64,000 nt of DNA, taken from the NCBI RefSeq assembly GCF_002835465.1, contig NZ_PIZM01000002.1, forward strand, positions 1 through 64,000, written 5' to 3'. This DNA is from Psychromonas sp. psych-6C06. Its GTDB lineage: Bacteria > Pseudomonadota > Gammaproteobacteria > Enterobacterales > Psychromonadaceae. The notes beneath the pieces are model-generated. The model did not search any database and was not told where the DNA came from. It worked only from the letters and a program-made list of their open reading frames with translations. How positions within the stretch are numbered: position 1 is the first letter of the stretch; every line of letters starts with the position of its first letter. Positions 30,208-38,930 of the stretch are shown one piece after another. The position numbers and the translations under genes were made by a program.

Positions 30208-30744
30208 CTACCACTGCAACCGATTAGCAACAATGGTTTGCTCTTTTTGCAAGGGTAAATCCCCGTTGTAAAACCATACTTCAATCAGATACTGAGATTG
30301 ATCATTTAATGCCATAAAAGATTGCTGAAACTGACCATTATTCAACTCACCCGCTAAAATTCGACTTGAAGCCTTTGCATAAAACTGTCCGCTATCAAGC
30401 TCTGTATAATCGCTATACACCGATAAATAGGCACGTGAAGCACTTCGTTGCTGAGATGCCAATAACGATTGTAGATCAACACTTACCTGTACCTGTTGTT
30501 TACTACTAAAACTAAAGCTGTCATCCGCCTGTAAATCATTCATTTTCATCACAGCAGGCTCTAGAGTTGGCGTTATTTGTAATAAGGTTTGCCCAACAAC
30601 CAGTGGCTTTGAATCACTACTTGTCACTAGCGTAGCAGGCTCGGTAATATTCTGCACCGCGCTACCTGATCCACCTGAACCACCACAAGCGGCTAAAGTT
30701 GTGACAATAGCGAAAGCGAAAATTTTATCTATTTTACTATTCAT
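30208..30744 (-). CDS. Small lipoprotein downstream of LruC protein
   Basis: A 178-residue predicted lipoprotein: signal peptide with lipobox LAAC (Cys20) followed by a Gly/Ser linker. The rest is a soluble beta-rich domain (QVQVSVDLQSL, SRAYLSVYSDY, SQYLIEVWFYNGDLPL) without a recognised family name. Its start is 14 bp from the stop of the larger LruC/GEVED gene on the same strand, so the two are almost certainly co-transcribed and may act as a cell-envelope pair. Confidence 0.75.
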   Translation of the reverse strand: MNSKIDKIFAFAIVTTLAACGGSGGSGSAVQNITEPATLVTSSDSKPLVVGQTLLQITPTLEPAVMKMNDLQADDSFSFSSKQQVQVSVDLQSLLASQQRSASRAYLSVYSDYTELDSGQFYAKASSRILAGELNNGQFQQSFMALNDQSQYLIEVWFYNGDLPLQKEQTIVANRLQW

Positions 30745-30758
30745 AAGTCCTCCTAAAA

Positions 30759-32990
30759 TTAAAATAAGTGTGAAGCGTTAGCTAGCGTGGATTTGAACCA
30801 GGTACTATTTTGAACGCCGTTACTCTCAACAAAAAATTGAAACGCAGGATAAGCAAGCAGCAGCGGAGTGCGTTCCATTGGCCACTGCCATGGCTCTGTG
30901 ATCTCTAATGCCCAAGGTAAGTTATTGCGGTTTCGAAAATAACGCCCGATTAATGGATCACTGCTATCATCAGCTAAACCATAAAAGTCAGTATTAAATT
31001 TGTCTGTTGGCGCGCGATCAACTAAATGAATCTCAAGCCCTCTTCCTGGGTGGCTAGTAAATATATCACCATGATATAAGCCCTCTGTGGCGAAAATAAA
31101 TGGATCATAGGGCGCGTTAAGTATGTCTAAATCAATGGCATTTATAAGAGGAATACTTAATTCAAAATCGAATTGTTGCGCTTGTTTACAACCTTGCTCA
31201 GTGCGGTGATATTGGCAAACTGTATCTACTTGCTTCCAGAGATCTTGGCTAATCATTAATACTGCATTACGGTTACCTGACTCTAAAATAGGGTAAGTGG
31301 TTGCACCATTAGTCCCGCTATATTGCTGTTGCACATTATTATGTAACAAGCGCAAACTCTGCTGATTAATATTATCGCTAGCAACATCAGGTAGTTGCAC
31401 AGCAAAGCCATTGTGGTAATCCCCCCCTAACGCCTGTAGTTCACCAATAATGTCGATACGAACAATTTGGCCATCACGTATCACTTCTACCGTGCGATAA
31501 TGCATAACTACATCATTCATATCGTAATCATCACTTGCGGGCCACTGATCTTCGTAGGCCAAAGTCACCCAGCTATTGGCACTTGGGTAATAACGGTAAC
31601 TGATACCAGATTCACTTATCGTCACAGGATGATCTTCTACTTCACCAGAATTACTACCACCAAAATAATTCAAACCCGCTTGCTCGCTAAAACGAAAGCG
31701 GCTCCAAGTGTTGCCCGCGACCGCATCATCAGGAACACGAAGCGAAATAATATTTACCCCCTCCTGCAACGCCATATCAATTAAAGTATGTTCATTTGAG
31801 TCTGCAAAGTCGCCATCACCATTCCAGTCAAACCATGCACTTAAAATACCTTCACGTGATGCATAAACGGTGATCACTGAATCTAAGCCTACCTCTAAGG
31901 CTGTCACAAAATTAACACCGTCTTCATCATCAAGGCTCAATACATTAACGATGCTACTATCATCCGAGTCTGCGCCTGTATAACCATCGTAATCACCATC
32001 AGGAGCACTCAGTCCTAAATAGGTTTGATTGTCTAGCAGGTGGCGAGGGCCATTATCAGCCAGGAGTGTCGCATAGCTTGCTGGCGCATCACCAAAATCA
32101 ATCGTAGAGGGGGTATCTTCATCTATCAGTGGTGCAGAAGCACAACGTGCACCATCATTTTGACTTGAACTTGGACCATCAGCAAAATGAATAGCAGTTA
32201 CATCTAGCTCACTGATTTGCGAATGCTCTGTTTCACTATTAAGCATCGACAAATCAATTCGATATATTTTCCCATCCTGATTACGTGATAAATAAAAATA
32301 ACCATTTACATCAAAGTACATCGCACCAAAAGTCCCCTTTTCACCACTGTCTCCAAGTAAGCTAAAGGCACCTGTTTCAGGGTTAATTTGATATAAATCA
32401 CCGCTGCCATTATCAACACCATAAAGCATCATATCGTTAGGATGAAAAGCAATGTCTGTGAGATTAACCGATGCGTTTGCAGTAATTAACTGCGCAGTTA
32501 AAGAAGCATTAATATCATTATCTAAAGGGGTTAAATCGATACGGTATAAACCGACATTTTTACGGTATAAATAGTAATAATGGTTAGCAATATCACCAAC
32601 AAAAAAAGAGGTAGAAGCAGGTAAGCCTGTCACATTAAGCGCTGTTGCTTGATAATCACCATCTAATCTCACCACAGTTAAATCACTGGTATTAAAACCG
32701 TATAAATATCTATCCTGTTCATCAAAACCAAGGCCATTAATATTAGCATCTACACCTGAATCATCTTCAATTAACGCAAAACTCCCCGTCACTAAATTAA
32801 CACCATAGGTGGATACAGGGTTTCCTTGAAAAAGGAATGCTTTACTTGGACAAGTGCTAAATGGCGAGGCATAAACAGACTGAATACTCAGCAGTAACGG
32901 TAGTAACGCTGCCGTGCCCAGCCTGTGTAGTGAACAACACATCAAACGGTGAATAAATGATGGTGCTTGATATTGCTGATTTAAGTCCAT
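30759..32990 (-). CDS. Secreted LruC-domain protein with GEVED domain
   Basis: A 743-residue exported protein. An extended N-region plus hydrophobic core ends near Ala42 (SVYA-SPF). Next is a propeller-like segment (about 45-290), then a DFGDAPASYATLL-type linker domain (about 295-360). A GEVED domain follows, ending in GEVEDHPVTI (about residue 450), then a C-terminal LruC domain (about 460-735; EDQWPASDDYDMNDVVMHY, aspartate-rich and probably calcium binding). LruC proteins are surface proteins found in Bacteroidetes and marine gammaproteobacteria; the role is unknown. A clear AAGGAG precedes the ATG. Confidence 0.85.
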   Translation of the reverse strand: MDLNQQYQAPSFIHRLMCCSLHRLGTAALLPLLLSIQSVYASPFSTCPSKAFLFQGNPVSTYGVNLVTGSFALIEDDSGVDANINGLGFDEQDRYLYGFNTSDLTVVRLDGDYQATALNVTGLPASTSFFVGDIANHYYYLYRKNVGLYRIDLTPLDNDINASLTAQLITANASVNLTDIAFHPNDMMLYGVDNGSGDLYQINPETGAFSLLGDSGEKGTFGAMYFDVNGYFYLSRNQDGKIYRIDLSMLNSETEHSQISELDVTAIHFADGPSSSQNDGARCASAPLIDEDTPSTIDFGDAPASYATLLADNGPRHLLDNQTYLGLSAPDGDYDGYTGADSDDSSIVNVLSLDDEDGVNFVTALEVGLDSVITVYASREGILSAWFDWNGDGDFADSNEHTLIDMALQEGVNIISLRVPDDAVAGNTWSRFRFSEQAGLNYFGGSNSGEVEDHPVTISESGISYRYYPSANSWVTLAYEDQWPASDDYDMNDVVMHYRTVEVIRDGQIVRIDIIGELQALGGDYHNGFAVQLPDVASDNINQQSLRLLHNNVQQQYSGTNGATTYPILESGNRNAVLMISQDLWKQVDTVCQYHRTEQGCKQAQQFDFELSIPLINAIDLDILNAPYDPFIFATEGLYHGDIFTSHPGRGLEIHLVDRAPTDKFNTDFYGLADDSSDPLIGRYFRNRNNLPWALEITEPWQWPMERTPLLLAYPAFQFFVESNGVQNSTWFKSTLANASHLF

Positions 32991-33183
32991 AGTGACTCTC
33001 CTTGATTAAATAAATGCAATCTTATTTTCTGCGTAATCAGTAGAAGAGAGTCAATTGTTGTGCCAAGCACAATTTTTTTTAAAAACAATACTAGTGAGCC
33101 CTTAGTTCACAAGGAGTGCAACATAAAAATCAGTATTAACAATTCAATATTTTCACGAATTAAAGTGATATAACGGCGCCCTT

Positions 33184-33200
33184 ATTTGCATTTTGCAACG
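33184..33200 (+). promoter_or_regulatory. Candidate activator palindrome far upstream of sypH
   Basis: ATTTGCA-TTT-TGCAACG: a 5-bp inverted repeat (TTGCA/TGCAA) with a 3-base spacer. It has the same architecture as the palindromes upstream of sypI, sypM and sypA but lies about 250 bp from the proposed sigma-54 promoter. A nearer, poorer candidate of the CTCA-N3-nGC type lies at 33343-33352. Confidence 0.35.
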
Positions 33201-33245
33201 CGAACTGCGTAATGTTTCGCATTTTATCTACAGATGCAGTTATGT

Positions 33246-33405
33246 AATACCAATGCAATTTATAAAGTGATCTCGTATTGCGGAGGAAAAATTTAAACTA
33301 CCAGGGAGTGAGTTGTAGAAATTAGTTGTTCTCTCTTCAGGGCTCACAACGCAGGTAGCGTAAATTTTAACAAGTAAGACAGATCACCTTTAACTCTTTT
33401 GCTAT
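33246..33405 (+). repeat. Dispersed intergenic repeat, copy A (partial/diverged)
   Basis: Begins with TACCAAT at 33248, then AAAGTGATCT, then a GCGGAGGAAAAA block. It ends near GACAGATCACCTTTAAC, which mirrors the internal AAAGTGATCT as an imperfect terminal inverted repeat. It shares this order of motifs with copies at 34641, 42541 and 43162. No coding capacity. Confidence 0.5.
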
Positions 33406-33431
33406 AAGCCCTCATTCAAAGCCTTTCCTGT

Positions 33432-33447
33432 CGGCATCAAACTTGCA
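33432..33447 (+). promoter_or_regulatory. Sigma-54 promoter upstream of sypH
   Basis: CGGCATCAAACTTGCA: GG (33433-33434) and GC (33445-33446) are exactly 10 bases apart, with the favoured TTGCA at -12. It lies 60 bp before the chosen sypH start. Confidence 0.6.
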
Positions 33448-33506
33448 GTGTTTCATGACAACACCGATACGAGATAACAGCATTGATAATAGTGCGGGAG
33501 GGAATG

Positions 33507-34523
33507 ATGGAAAACAATATAATCTGGTTACTGCTCGATAGCAGTAAAGGCGGGGGGATTGAGTCACATGTGATGCAACTTGCTGAAGGTTTACAACAGC
33601 ATGGAGAGCAGGTTGAAGTGGTTTTTTTGAGCAACTACGGTAAGCACCCGATGCATGATGCATTGCTAAAACAAGGTATTAATAGCCGTACCTTAGATGG
33701 ATCATTTAGCATGTTAACGCGCACCTTAAAAAACACGCGTCCTCGTGTTGTCCATACTCATGGTTATAAAGCAGGTATTTTAGGTCGGCTCGCTGCATGG
33801 ATGAACTCTATTGCTTGTATTAGTACCTTCCACGCGGGGGAAATAGCGACTGGTAAACTGGCCCTTTATGATTGGCTAGATAGAATCAGCGCCGGCTTAG
33901 CAGATCATCGGTTTGCGGTCAGTCCGCAAATAGCCTCTCGCTTACCCGCTAAAACCTCCCTGTTTAAGAACTTTGTAAATAACCATAACCTTACGACTTC
34001 CCAAGGAAATCAAATTGCTTTTGTCGGTCGGGTCAGTGCAGAAAAAGGACCCGATCATTTTGCGGCACTCGCAACGACCTTTGCCAACACACGCTTACAT
34101 TTGTACGGTGATGGCCCAGAGTTAGCTTCACTACAAGCGCACTGCCCAAGTAACTTGATACTTCATGGACAACAAGATGATATGTCTAAAGTATGGCCTA
34201 AAATCGGATTACTAGTGATGCCATCTCGCTACGAAGGATTACCAATGGCGGCGCTTGAAGCGATGGCAAGAGGTATTCCTGTGGTTGCTTTTAATGTTGG
34301 CGCATTTGATACTTTGATTGAACATCAGTGCAATGGCTGGTTAGTGGAACCGGGTAATTTAAGCGAGTTAGCAAAGTATATTCATCAATGGCAACAAGCT
34401 AGTCCGCAGCATAAACACTTTGTACAGCTAGCATGCCAGCAAACTATTGCATCACAATATTGTAGCGATGTCGCCATTCCAGATCTGATCGAAAATTATC
34501 ACATGGTAGCCACAGCAAATTAA
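33507..34523 (+). CDS. sypH: GT-B glycosyltransferase, SypH-like
   Basis: A 338-residue family-4-type glycosyltransferase that would add a sugar to the lipid-linked exopolysaccharide unit at the cytoplasmic membrane face. The N-terminal half has the SSKGGGIESHV glycine loop. The C-terminal half has the nucleotide-sugar motif MPSRYEGLPMAALEAMARG followed by IPVVAFNVGAFDTLIE. ATG 33507 was preferred because GGAGG lies 5 bp before it; an ATG directly upstream is too close, and a TTG at 33483 is unlikely. Its own sigma-54 promoter precedes it, and a 495-bp gap with a repeat separates it from sypI. The assignment rests on order relative to sypIJKL. Confidence 0.7.
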   Translation: MENNIIWLLLDSSKGGGIESHVMQLAEGLQQHGEQVEVVFLSNYGKHPMHDALLKQGINSRTLDGSFSMLTRTLKNTRPRVVHTHGYKAGILGRLAAWMNSIACISTFHAGEIATGKLALYDWLDRISAGLADHRFAVSPQIASRLPAKTSLFKNFVNNHNLTTSQGNQIAFVGRVSAEKGPDHFAALATTFANTRLHLYGDGPELASLQAHCPSNLILHGQQDDMSKVWPKIGLLVMPSRYEGLPMAALEAMARGIPVVAFNVGAFDTLIEHQCNGWLVEPGNLSELAKYIHQWQQASPQHKHFVQLACQQTIASQYCSDVAIPDLIENYHMVATAN

Positions 34524-34640
34524 CACTAACTATAAGCTACAACAATACAATGATAAACGATAAGCCCAAACACAGTGGTGCAATGGTTGGGTATAATAAA
34601 AACGCTTCAATCGCACCACGCAGCTCGTGCAAACGACTAA

Positions 34641-34808
34641 TAATACCAATTCCGCTAATATAGTGATCAAATATTACGCAGGAAAAAGGAGTTAGTGCAA
34701 GGCGAAATTTGATGCAAATGGTTGTTCCCTTTATGAAATTTTTAACGCTGAAATAGCTTCTTTTAACCAGTTAGATTGATCCACTATTTAGTGGATTTGG
34801 TATAATAA
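34641..34808 (+). repeat. Dispersed intergenic repeat, copy B (most complete, MITE-like)
   Basis: About 168 bp bounded by imperfect inverted ends: TAATACCAATTCCGCTAATA... at the left, and the complement TTATACCAAATCCACTAAATA read from the right. Inside are GTGATCAAATATTACGCAGG and GCAAGGCGAAATTTGATGC blocks, shared in diverged form with the copy at 43162 along its whole length. No ORF. It resembles a small non-autonomous mobile element or a REP-like family. Confidence 0.65.
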
Positions 34809-34850
34809 TCACATCTATATCTGTCCTATTTATTTCGGTGACTACTCTCC

Positions 34851-34867
34851 CATTGCAAAGTGCAATG
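34851..34867 (+). promoter_or_regulatory. Candidate SypG-type enhancer upstream of sypI
   Basis: CATTGCA-AAG-TGCAATG, a perfect 7-bp inverted repeat with a 3-base spacer. Its centre (34859) is 106 bp upstream of the GC of the sigma-54 promoter, the same distance as in the sypM region. It resembles the V. fischeri enhancer form TTCTCA-N3-TGC as I remember it. Confidence 0.6.
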
Positions 34868-34951
34868 CAAGATAATAATCGTATCCATTAAAACCTGATT
34901 CACCACCAACAAAAAACAAAACAACTTAATAGTATCAGCAACTTAAAAAAA

Positions 34952-34967
34952 TGGCTTAACCTTTGCA
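34952..34967 (+). promoter_or_regulatory. Sigma-54 promoter upstream of sypI
   Basis: TGGCTTAACCTTTGCA: GG at 34953-34954 and GC at 34965-34966, 10 bases between, with TTTGCA at -12. It lies 52 bp before the sypI ATG. Confidence 0.75.
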
Positions 34968-35018
34968 GTATTCCTAACTACAACCCCAAACGCGAAATTA
35001 ATAGCGAGGAATATCACC

Positions 35019-36359
35019 ATGAAAACAGTTAATCACGAGACGCAAGTGCAAACTATTCTCTTCACTCATTATGGTGATAATTGGATCCGTGGTAGTGAAC
35101 GATGTTTACTTGACCTGTTAAAGCACCTTGATAAAACCTGCTTTAAACCGTTGTTGTGGTGCAATCAGCCAATAATGGAAAGCGAAGCAAAAGCACTTGG
35201 AATAGAAGTCGTTTGCACCCCTTTTCCACTTTTATTTGGCTGGCAAGCACCTCGCTTTGATCTACAAAGCTTTTACAATCTAATTAAACAAGCAGAGCAA
35301 TTAATCAAACAACACGACATTAAGTTAATTCATGCAAACAGTGCAGCACCTTGCCAATGGTTAAATTTTGTGGCCAAAAAATGTGCCGTTCCTCTACTTT
35401 GCCAACTGCACACGCTCTATCAACTCCGTGACCGACTCACCCTTGGTTTATATCAAACCGACATGGTAGTGGGAGTAAGCCAGTATGTTGTTGCGCCTTT
35501 ATACAAAGATAAAAAGCCTCATCAGCAGCTGAAAGTAATTGCAAATGGTATTGATACACAAAGGTTACTTTCACAGCCAGAAGTAAACCTTCGTGCTACT
35601 GGTAATGTACGTATCGGTGATTTTGTGATCGCCACGGTTGGTTCATTAATCAAACGTAAAGGTGTCGATAGACTTATTAATAGTATTGCCATATTAATTA
35701 AGAAACAGATCCCCGTTCATTTAGTTGTAATCGGTAATGGCCCTGAACTTGAAAATTTAAATAGGCAGATCAAGGCACTTAATTTACAGCGACACATCAC
35801 CCTGCTTGGCGAATGTGAAAATGCCCACGGTATTTTACGAGGTAGTGCCGACCTGTTTGTTTCAGGTGCGCGTGAAGAGGCCTTTGGCTTAGTCTTTGCT
35901 GAAGCGAGCCTTGCAGGACTTGCAATTGTTGCCCCTAATATCGGGGGGATTAGTGAAGTTGTACAGCAGCAAAAAAATGGTATTTTAATTACCGATTCAA
36001 CCGATAAACATTTTATATGCACTCTGGCAGAAACAGTTGAATTACTTTATTTTTCACCTATTCGCTGCAATGCTATTGGTAAAAATGGTCAACAACATAT
36101 TCTAAAAAACTTTACCATCGAGCAAAATTGCAAAAAATTCAGCGACCTATACCAACAATTATTAACGAATAAAACAGTACAAGTATCCAGATCTGAGCAA
36201 CTACTCGGTGCAGGAATGCAAATAAGGAGCATTGGCATCGCTTTGCTCAATGCCTATCGCCGAGCCCATCAAGCAGTAAACGATAACCCTTTCAGTAGTG
36301 ATGCACCTAATAACAAGACAATATCGAACACTGGCGGAGGATTACTCCATGAAAAATAA
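35019..36359 (+). CDS. sypI: GT-B glycosyltransferase, SypI-like
   Basis: A 446-residue cytoplasmic family-4 glycosyltransferase. The acceptor domain contains a WIRGSERCLLDLL loop, and the donor domain has ATVGSLIKRKGVDRLINS and the EX7E-type block REEAFGLVFAEASLAGLAIVA (two glutamates seven residues apart). The last 60 residues are an extra tail. The start is the ATG after GAGGA, downstream of a sigma-54 promoter. Its 3' end overlaps the next glycosyltransferase by 11 bp, so sypI-J-K-L form one translationally coupled operon. Confidence 0.8.
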   Translation: MKTVNHETQVQTILFTHYGDNWIRGSERCLLDLLKHLDKTCFKPLLWCNQPIMESEAKALGIEVVCTPFPLLFGWQAPRFDLQSFYNLIKQAEQLIKQHDIKLIHANSAAPCQWLNFVAKKCAVPLLCQLHTLYQLRDRLTLGLYQTDMVVGVSQYVVAPLYKDKKPHQQLKVIANGIDTQRLLSQPEVNLRATGNVRIGDFVIATVGSLIKRKGVDRLINSIAILIKKQIPVHLVVIGNGPELENLNRQIKALNLQRHITLLGECENAHGILRGSADLFVSGAREEAFGLVFAEASLAGLAIVAPNIGGISEVVQQQKNGILITDSTDKHFICTLAETVELLYFSPIRCNAIGKNGQQHILKNFTIEQNCKKFSDLYQQLLTNKTVQVSRSEQLLGAGMQIRSIGIALLNAYRRAHQAVNDNPFSSDAPNNKTISNTGGGLLHEK

Positions 36360-37485
36360 ACATCACCTTATTATTATTGACCCAACGGCTTTTGCGGGTG
36401 GCTCAAAAGTAGCCACCGAAAATATTTTAGCTTTGCTCAATAAAGACAACATTCGCATTACAGTCTTAACTGCAGATAACAGCTCGTGGCAACACGCAAA
36501 CATTCGACGTGTCTCGCTAAATGAGCCCTCTTGGTTAGCTCAACAAGAGCAAGGTATTGCTTATTTTTTTCGCCATGCTTTTATTGCTTTAATGCTACTG
36601 ATAACACGTATACGGTTTGGACATATAGATATCGCACTCGGCGCGTCAGGGCCCGGTGTGGATTTAGCACTTTACCTGTTAAGACCAGTGCTAAAATTTC
36701 CCATTATTCAATTGATCCATGGCCCTGTTGCGCCCTCACGAACAATCGCACGCTGTTTAAAAGTGGCACATCAAGTTCATTACCTGCAAACATCAGCGCC
36801 CTCTTTGCTACTTGCCCTAAATACACTTAATAACGCACAAGAAACACTACCGAGCCACTTTCAACTTTTACAAAATGGCTTGTCAACACAACATTGGCCA
36901 ACAGCTTGTCAGCAGCATTCAGCCTCTATTTTTTGGGCAGCATCATTATTAAAGTGGAAAGGTTTGGAGCAGTTGCTCGGCGCATTACAGTTAATGCCAG
37001 AGGAAAGGCGCCCGACAACACACATTTGTTACATAAAGCCACAGGGATTACAGCTACCGATCAGCGAGGCACCTATAAAAATACCTAAGATTAACTGGTA
37101 TGAAAATCCACGCAAATTAGACAGCATTCGCGCTAGCGCTAATATTTTTGTGTCCACCAGCATCAACGAACCCTTCGGTTTATCTATTTTAGAAGCCTTA
37201 GCGGCCGGGCAAGCGGTCGTTATTCCAAAAGATGGTGCGTACTGGGACCAACAGCTACAACACAACGTAAACTGTATTAAATACCAAACGAATGATGAAC
37301 ATGATCTTAAAGAGGCATTACAAAAGCTCAGTAGCGATCTTCATTTAATACGCCGATTAGGTGCGCAAGCGAAACACGTCGCACTGCAATATCGTGCAGA
37401 ACAACAATATCGCCCCGTCATTAACGGCATTGAAAACGCTCTTTTAAAGTACCCGGCAAGTAACAGATTAACAGGGAGCGTATAA
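36349..37485 (+). CDS. sypJ: GT-B glycosyltransferase, SypJ-like
   Basis: A 378-residue glycosyltransferase. FAGGSKVATENIL is the N-terminal acceptor loop and STSINEPFGLSILEALAAGQ the nucleotide-sugar-binding block. ATG 36349 was chosen because GGCGGAGG lies at good spacing before it and the family N-terminus HHLIIIDPTAFAGG follows directly. It starts inside the end of sypI and its stop overlaps the start of the flippase gene (TAATG). Confidence 0.8.
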   Translation: MKNKHHLIIIDPTAFAGGSKVATENILALLNKDNIRITVLTADNSSWQHANIRRVSLNEPSWLAQQEQGIAYFFRHAFIALMLLITRIRFGHIDIALGASGPGVDLALYLLRPVLKFPIIQLIHGPVAPSRTIARCLKVAHQVHYLQTSAPSLLLALNTLNNAQETLPSHFQLLQNGLSTQHWPTACQQHSASIFWAASLLKWKGLEQLLGALQLMPEERRPTTHICYIKPQGLQLPISEAPIKIPKINWYENPRKLDSIRASANIFVSTSINEPFGLSILEALAAGQAVVIPKDGAYWDQQLQHNVNCIKYQTNDEHDLKEALQKLSSDLHLIRRLGAQAKHVALQYRAEQQYRPVINGIENALLKYPASNRLTGSV

Positions 37486-38930
37486 TGAAGATTTTGACTC
37501 ATAAACTTTCGCCTGCCATGCAACAGGGTATGCTTTACGGCGCCAGCATCGCGTTAATGAAAGGCACATCATTATTAATGCTTCCTTTTATTGCCAATCA
37601 TATTACAGCAGACCAATTTGGTCGCTTAGAGGTGATCAGCACCTTAGCAGTTATCGGCAGTATTTTAGTTGGTATGGGTCTTGAAGATACACTATTTCGC
37701 TTTGCTGGAACGGAAAAATGCACTCATAAACGCGCCAAAATAAGTGCAGAAATATTTACGTTAACGCTTTTAATTGGTTTATTAACGCTACTAGTTAGTT
37801 GGTTTGTTGCCCCTCTATTAAGCCCTGTTTTTCCAGGAGGAGCGACAGTTTATGAATTACGTTTAGTCCTTTCCGTTTTAGCCTTAGAGGGTTGCATTGC
37901 TATACCACTAGGTTGGTTGCGTATGAACAATCATGCCTTCTCTTTCTTTTTTGCCAGCACTGCTCGAGCCTTACTACAAGCCTTTTTAGTTGTTGTTTTC
38001 CTATATTTTGAGCGTGGTGTAAGTGGTATTTTAGAGGCAAGTTTGATTGCAACCGTGGCGCAAATGTTATTCTTAACAGTATTGCAACTACGTGATACAG
38101 GAATAAGATTTAATATTGCCACTTGTAAACGGGCATTTATCTATAGCTTACCTATTGTAGCGAGTGGGCTGGTCGCCTTTGCGCTTAACGGAATGGATCG
38201 ATGGGTACTGGCAGAGCAAACCAGTTTAGCCGACGTCGCACAATTTGCGATTGCAGCTAAGTTTGCTTTAGCAATGGTACTGTTAATGCAGCCCTTTGGC
38301 ATGTGGTGGTCACCACGTAGATTTAGTGTATTAAATACAGAAAATGGTAAACAAAAAGTATCCCATTATATCGCCATCGGTTGCGTTATCGCACTGCTCA
38401 TCACAGTGAGTGTCGCTATTATTTCACCGCCACTAATTACGACTCTCTTACCTGCAAGCTATCAACAAGCGACGTATTATGTGGTGGCAATTACCATAAT
38501 CATGTTATTAAAGGAACTTGTAGAGCTGTTTAATATTGGTTGCTTTAATGGTGAGACTACATCCAGCCAATTAATCATTAACCTTATCGGGGCAATCGTA
38601 GGCATGACAAGCATGCTTTATTTAGCGCCGATTTATCAAGTATGGGGGGTGATATTGGCACTATTGTTAGCACAATCATTACGTTTACTCATGTTTTATT
38701 ACGTTAGCCAGTATTTTTTAACCCTCAACTATCCAATCCGCGCTCTATTGTCATTAAGTATTGCGAGTGCGTTATGGTTAATCGTGGCATCACAGATACA
38801 AAACCTAGCACAGGGTTTAGGGCAATCAATCATACTGTTAATTGTAGCAACCAGCAGTTTGCTATGGTTTGCACAACGCTTAGGTCTAATTAACTTAAAC
38901 CACACTATGCTCACTCGAGTGACTCAATAA
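37485..38930 (+). CDS. sypK: Polysaccharide repeat-unit flippase (Wzx-like), SypK-like
   Basis: A 481-residue protein with about 12-14 hydrophobic helices throughout, opening QQGMLYGASIALMKGTSLLMLPFIA, the oligosaccharide-flippase (MATE/MOP superfamily) pattern. It would carry the undecaprenyl-linked sugar unit across the inner membrane. It overlaps both neighbours by one base (TAATG junctions). Its position between the glycosyltransferases and the ligase matches SypK. Confidence 0.85.
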   Translation: MKILTHKLSPAMQQGMLYGASIALMKGTSLLMLPFIANHITADQFGRLEVISTLAVIGSILVGMGLEDTLFRFAGTEKCTHKRAKISAEIFTLTLLIGLLTLLVSWFVAPLLSPVFPGGATVYELRLVLSVLALEGCIAIPLGWLRMNNHAFSFFFASTARALLQAFLVVVFLYFERGVSGILEASLIATVAQMLFLTVLQLRDTGIRFNIATCKRAFIYSLPIVASGLVAFALNGMDRWVLAEQTSLADVAQFAIAAKFALAMVLLMQPFGMWWSPRRFSVLNTENGKQKVSHYIAIGCVIALLITVSVAIISPPLITTLLPASYQQATYYVVAITIIMLLKELVELFNIGCFNGETTSSQLIINLIGAIVGMTSMLYLAPIYQVWGVILALLLAQSLRLLMFYYVSQYFLTLNYPIRALLSLSIASALWLIVASQIQNLAQGLGQSIILLIVATSSLLWFAQRLGLINLNHTMLTRVTQ

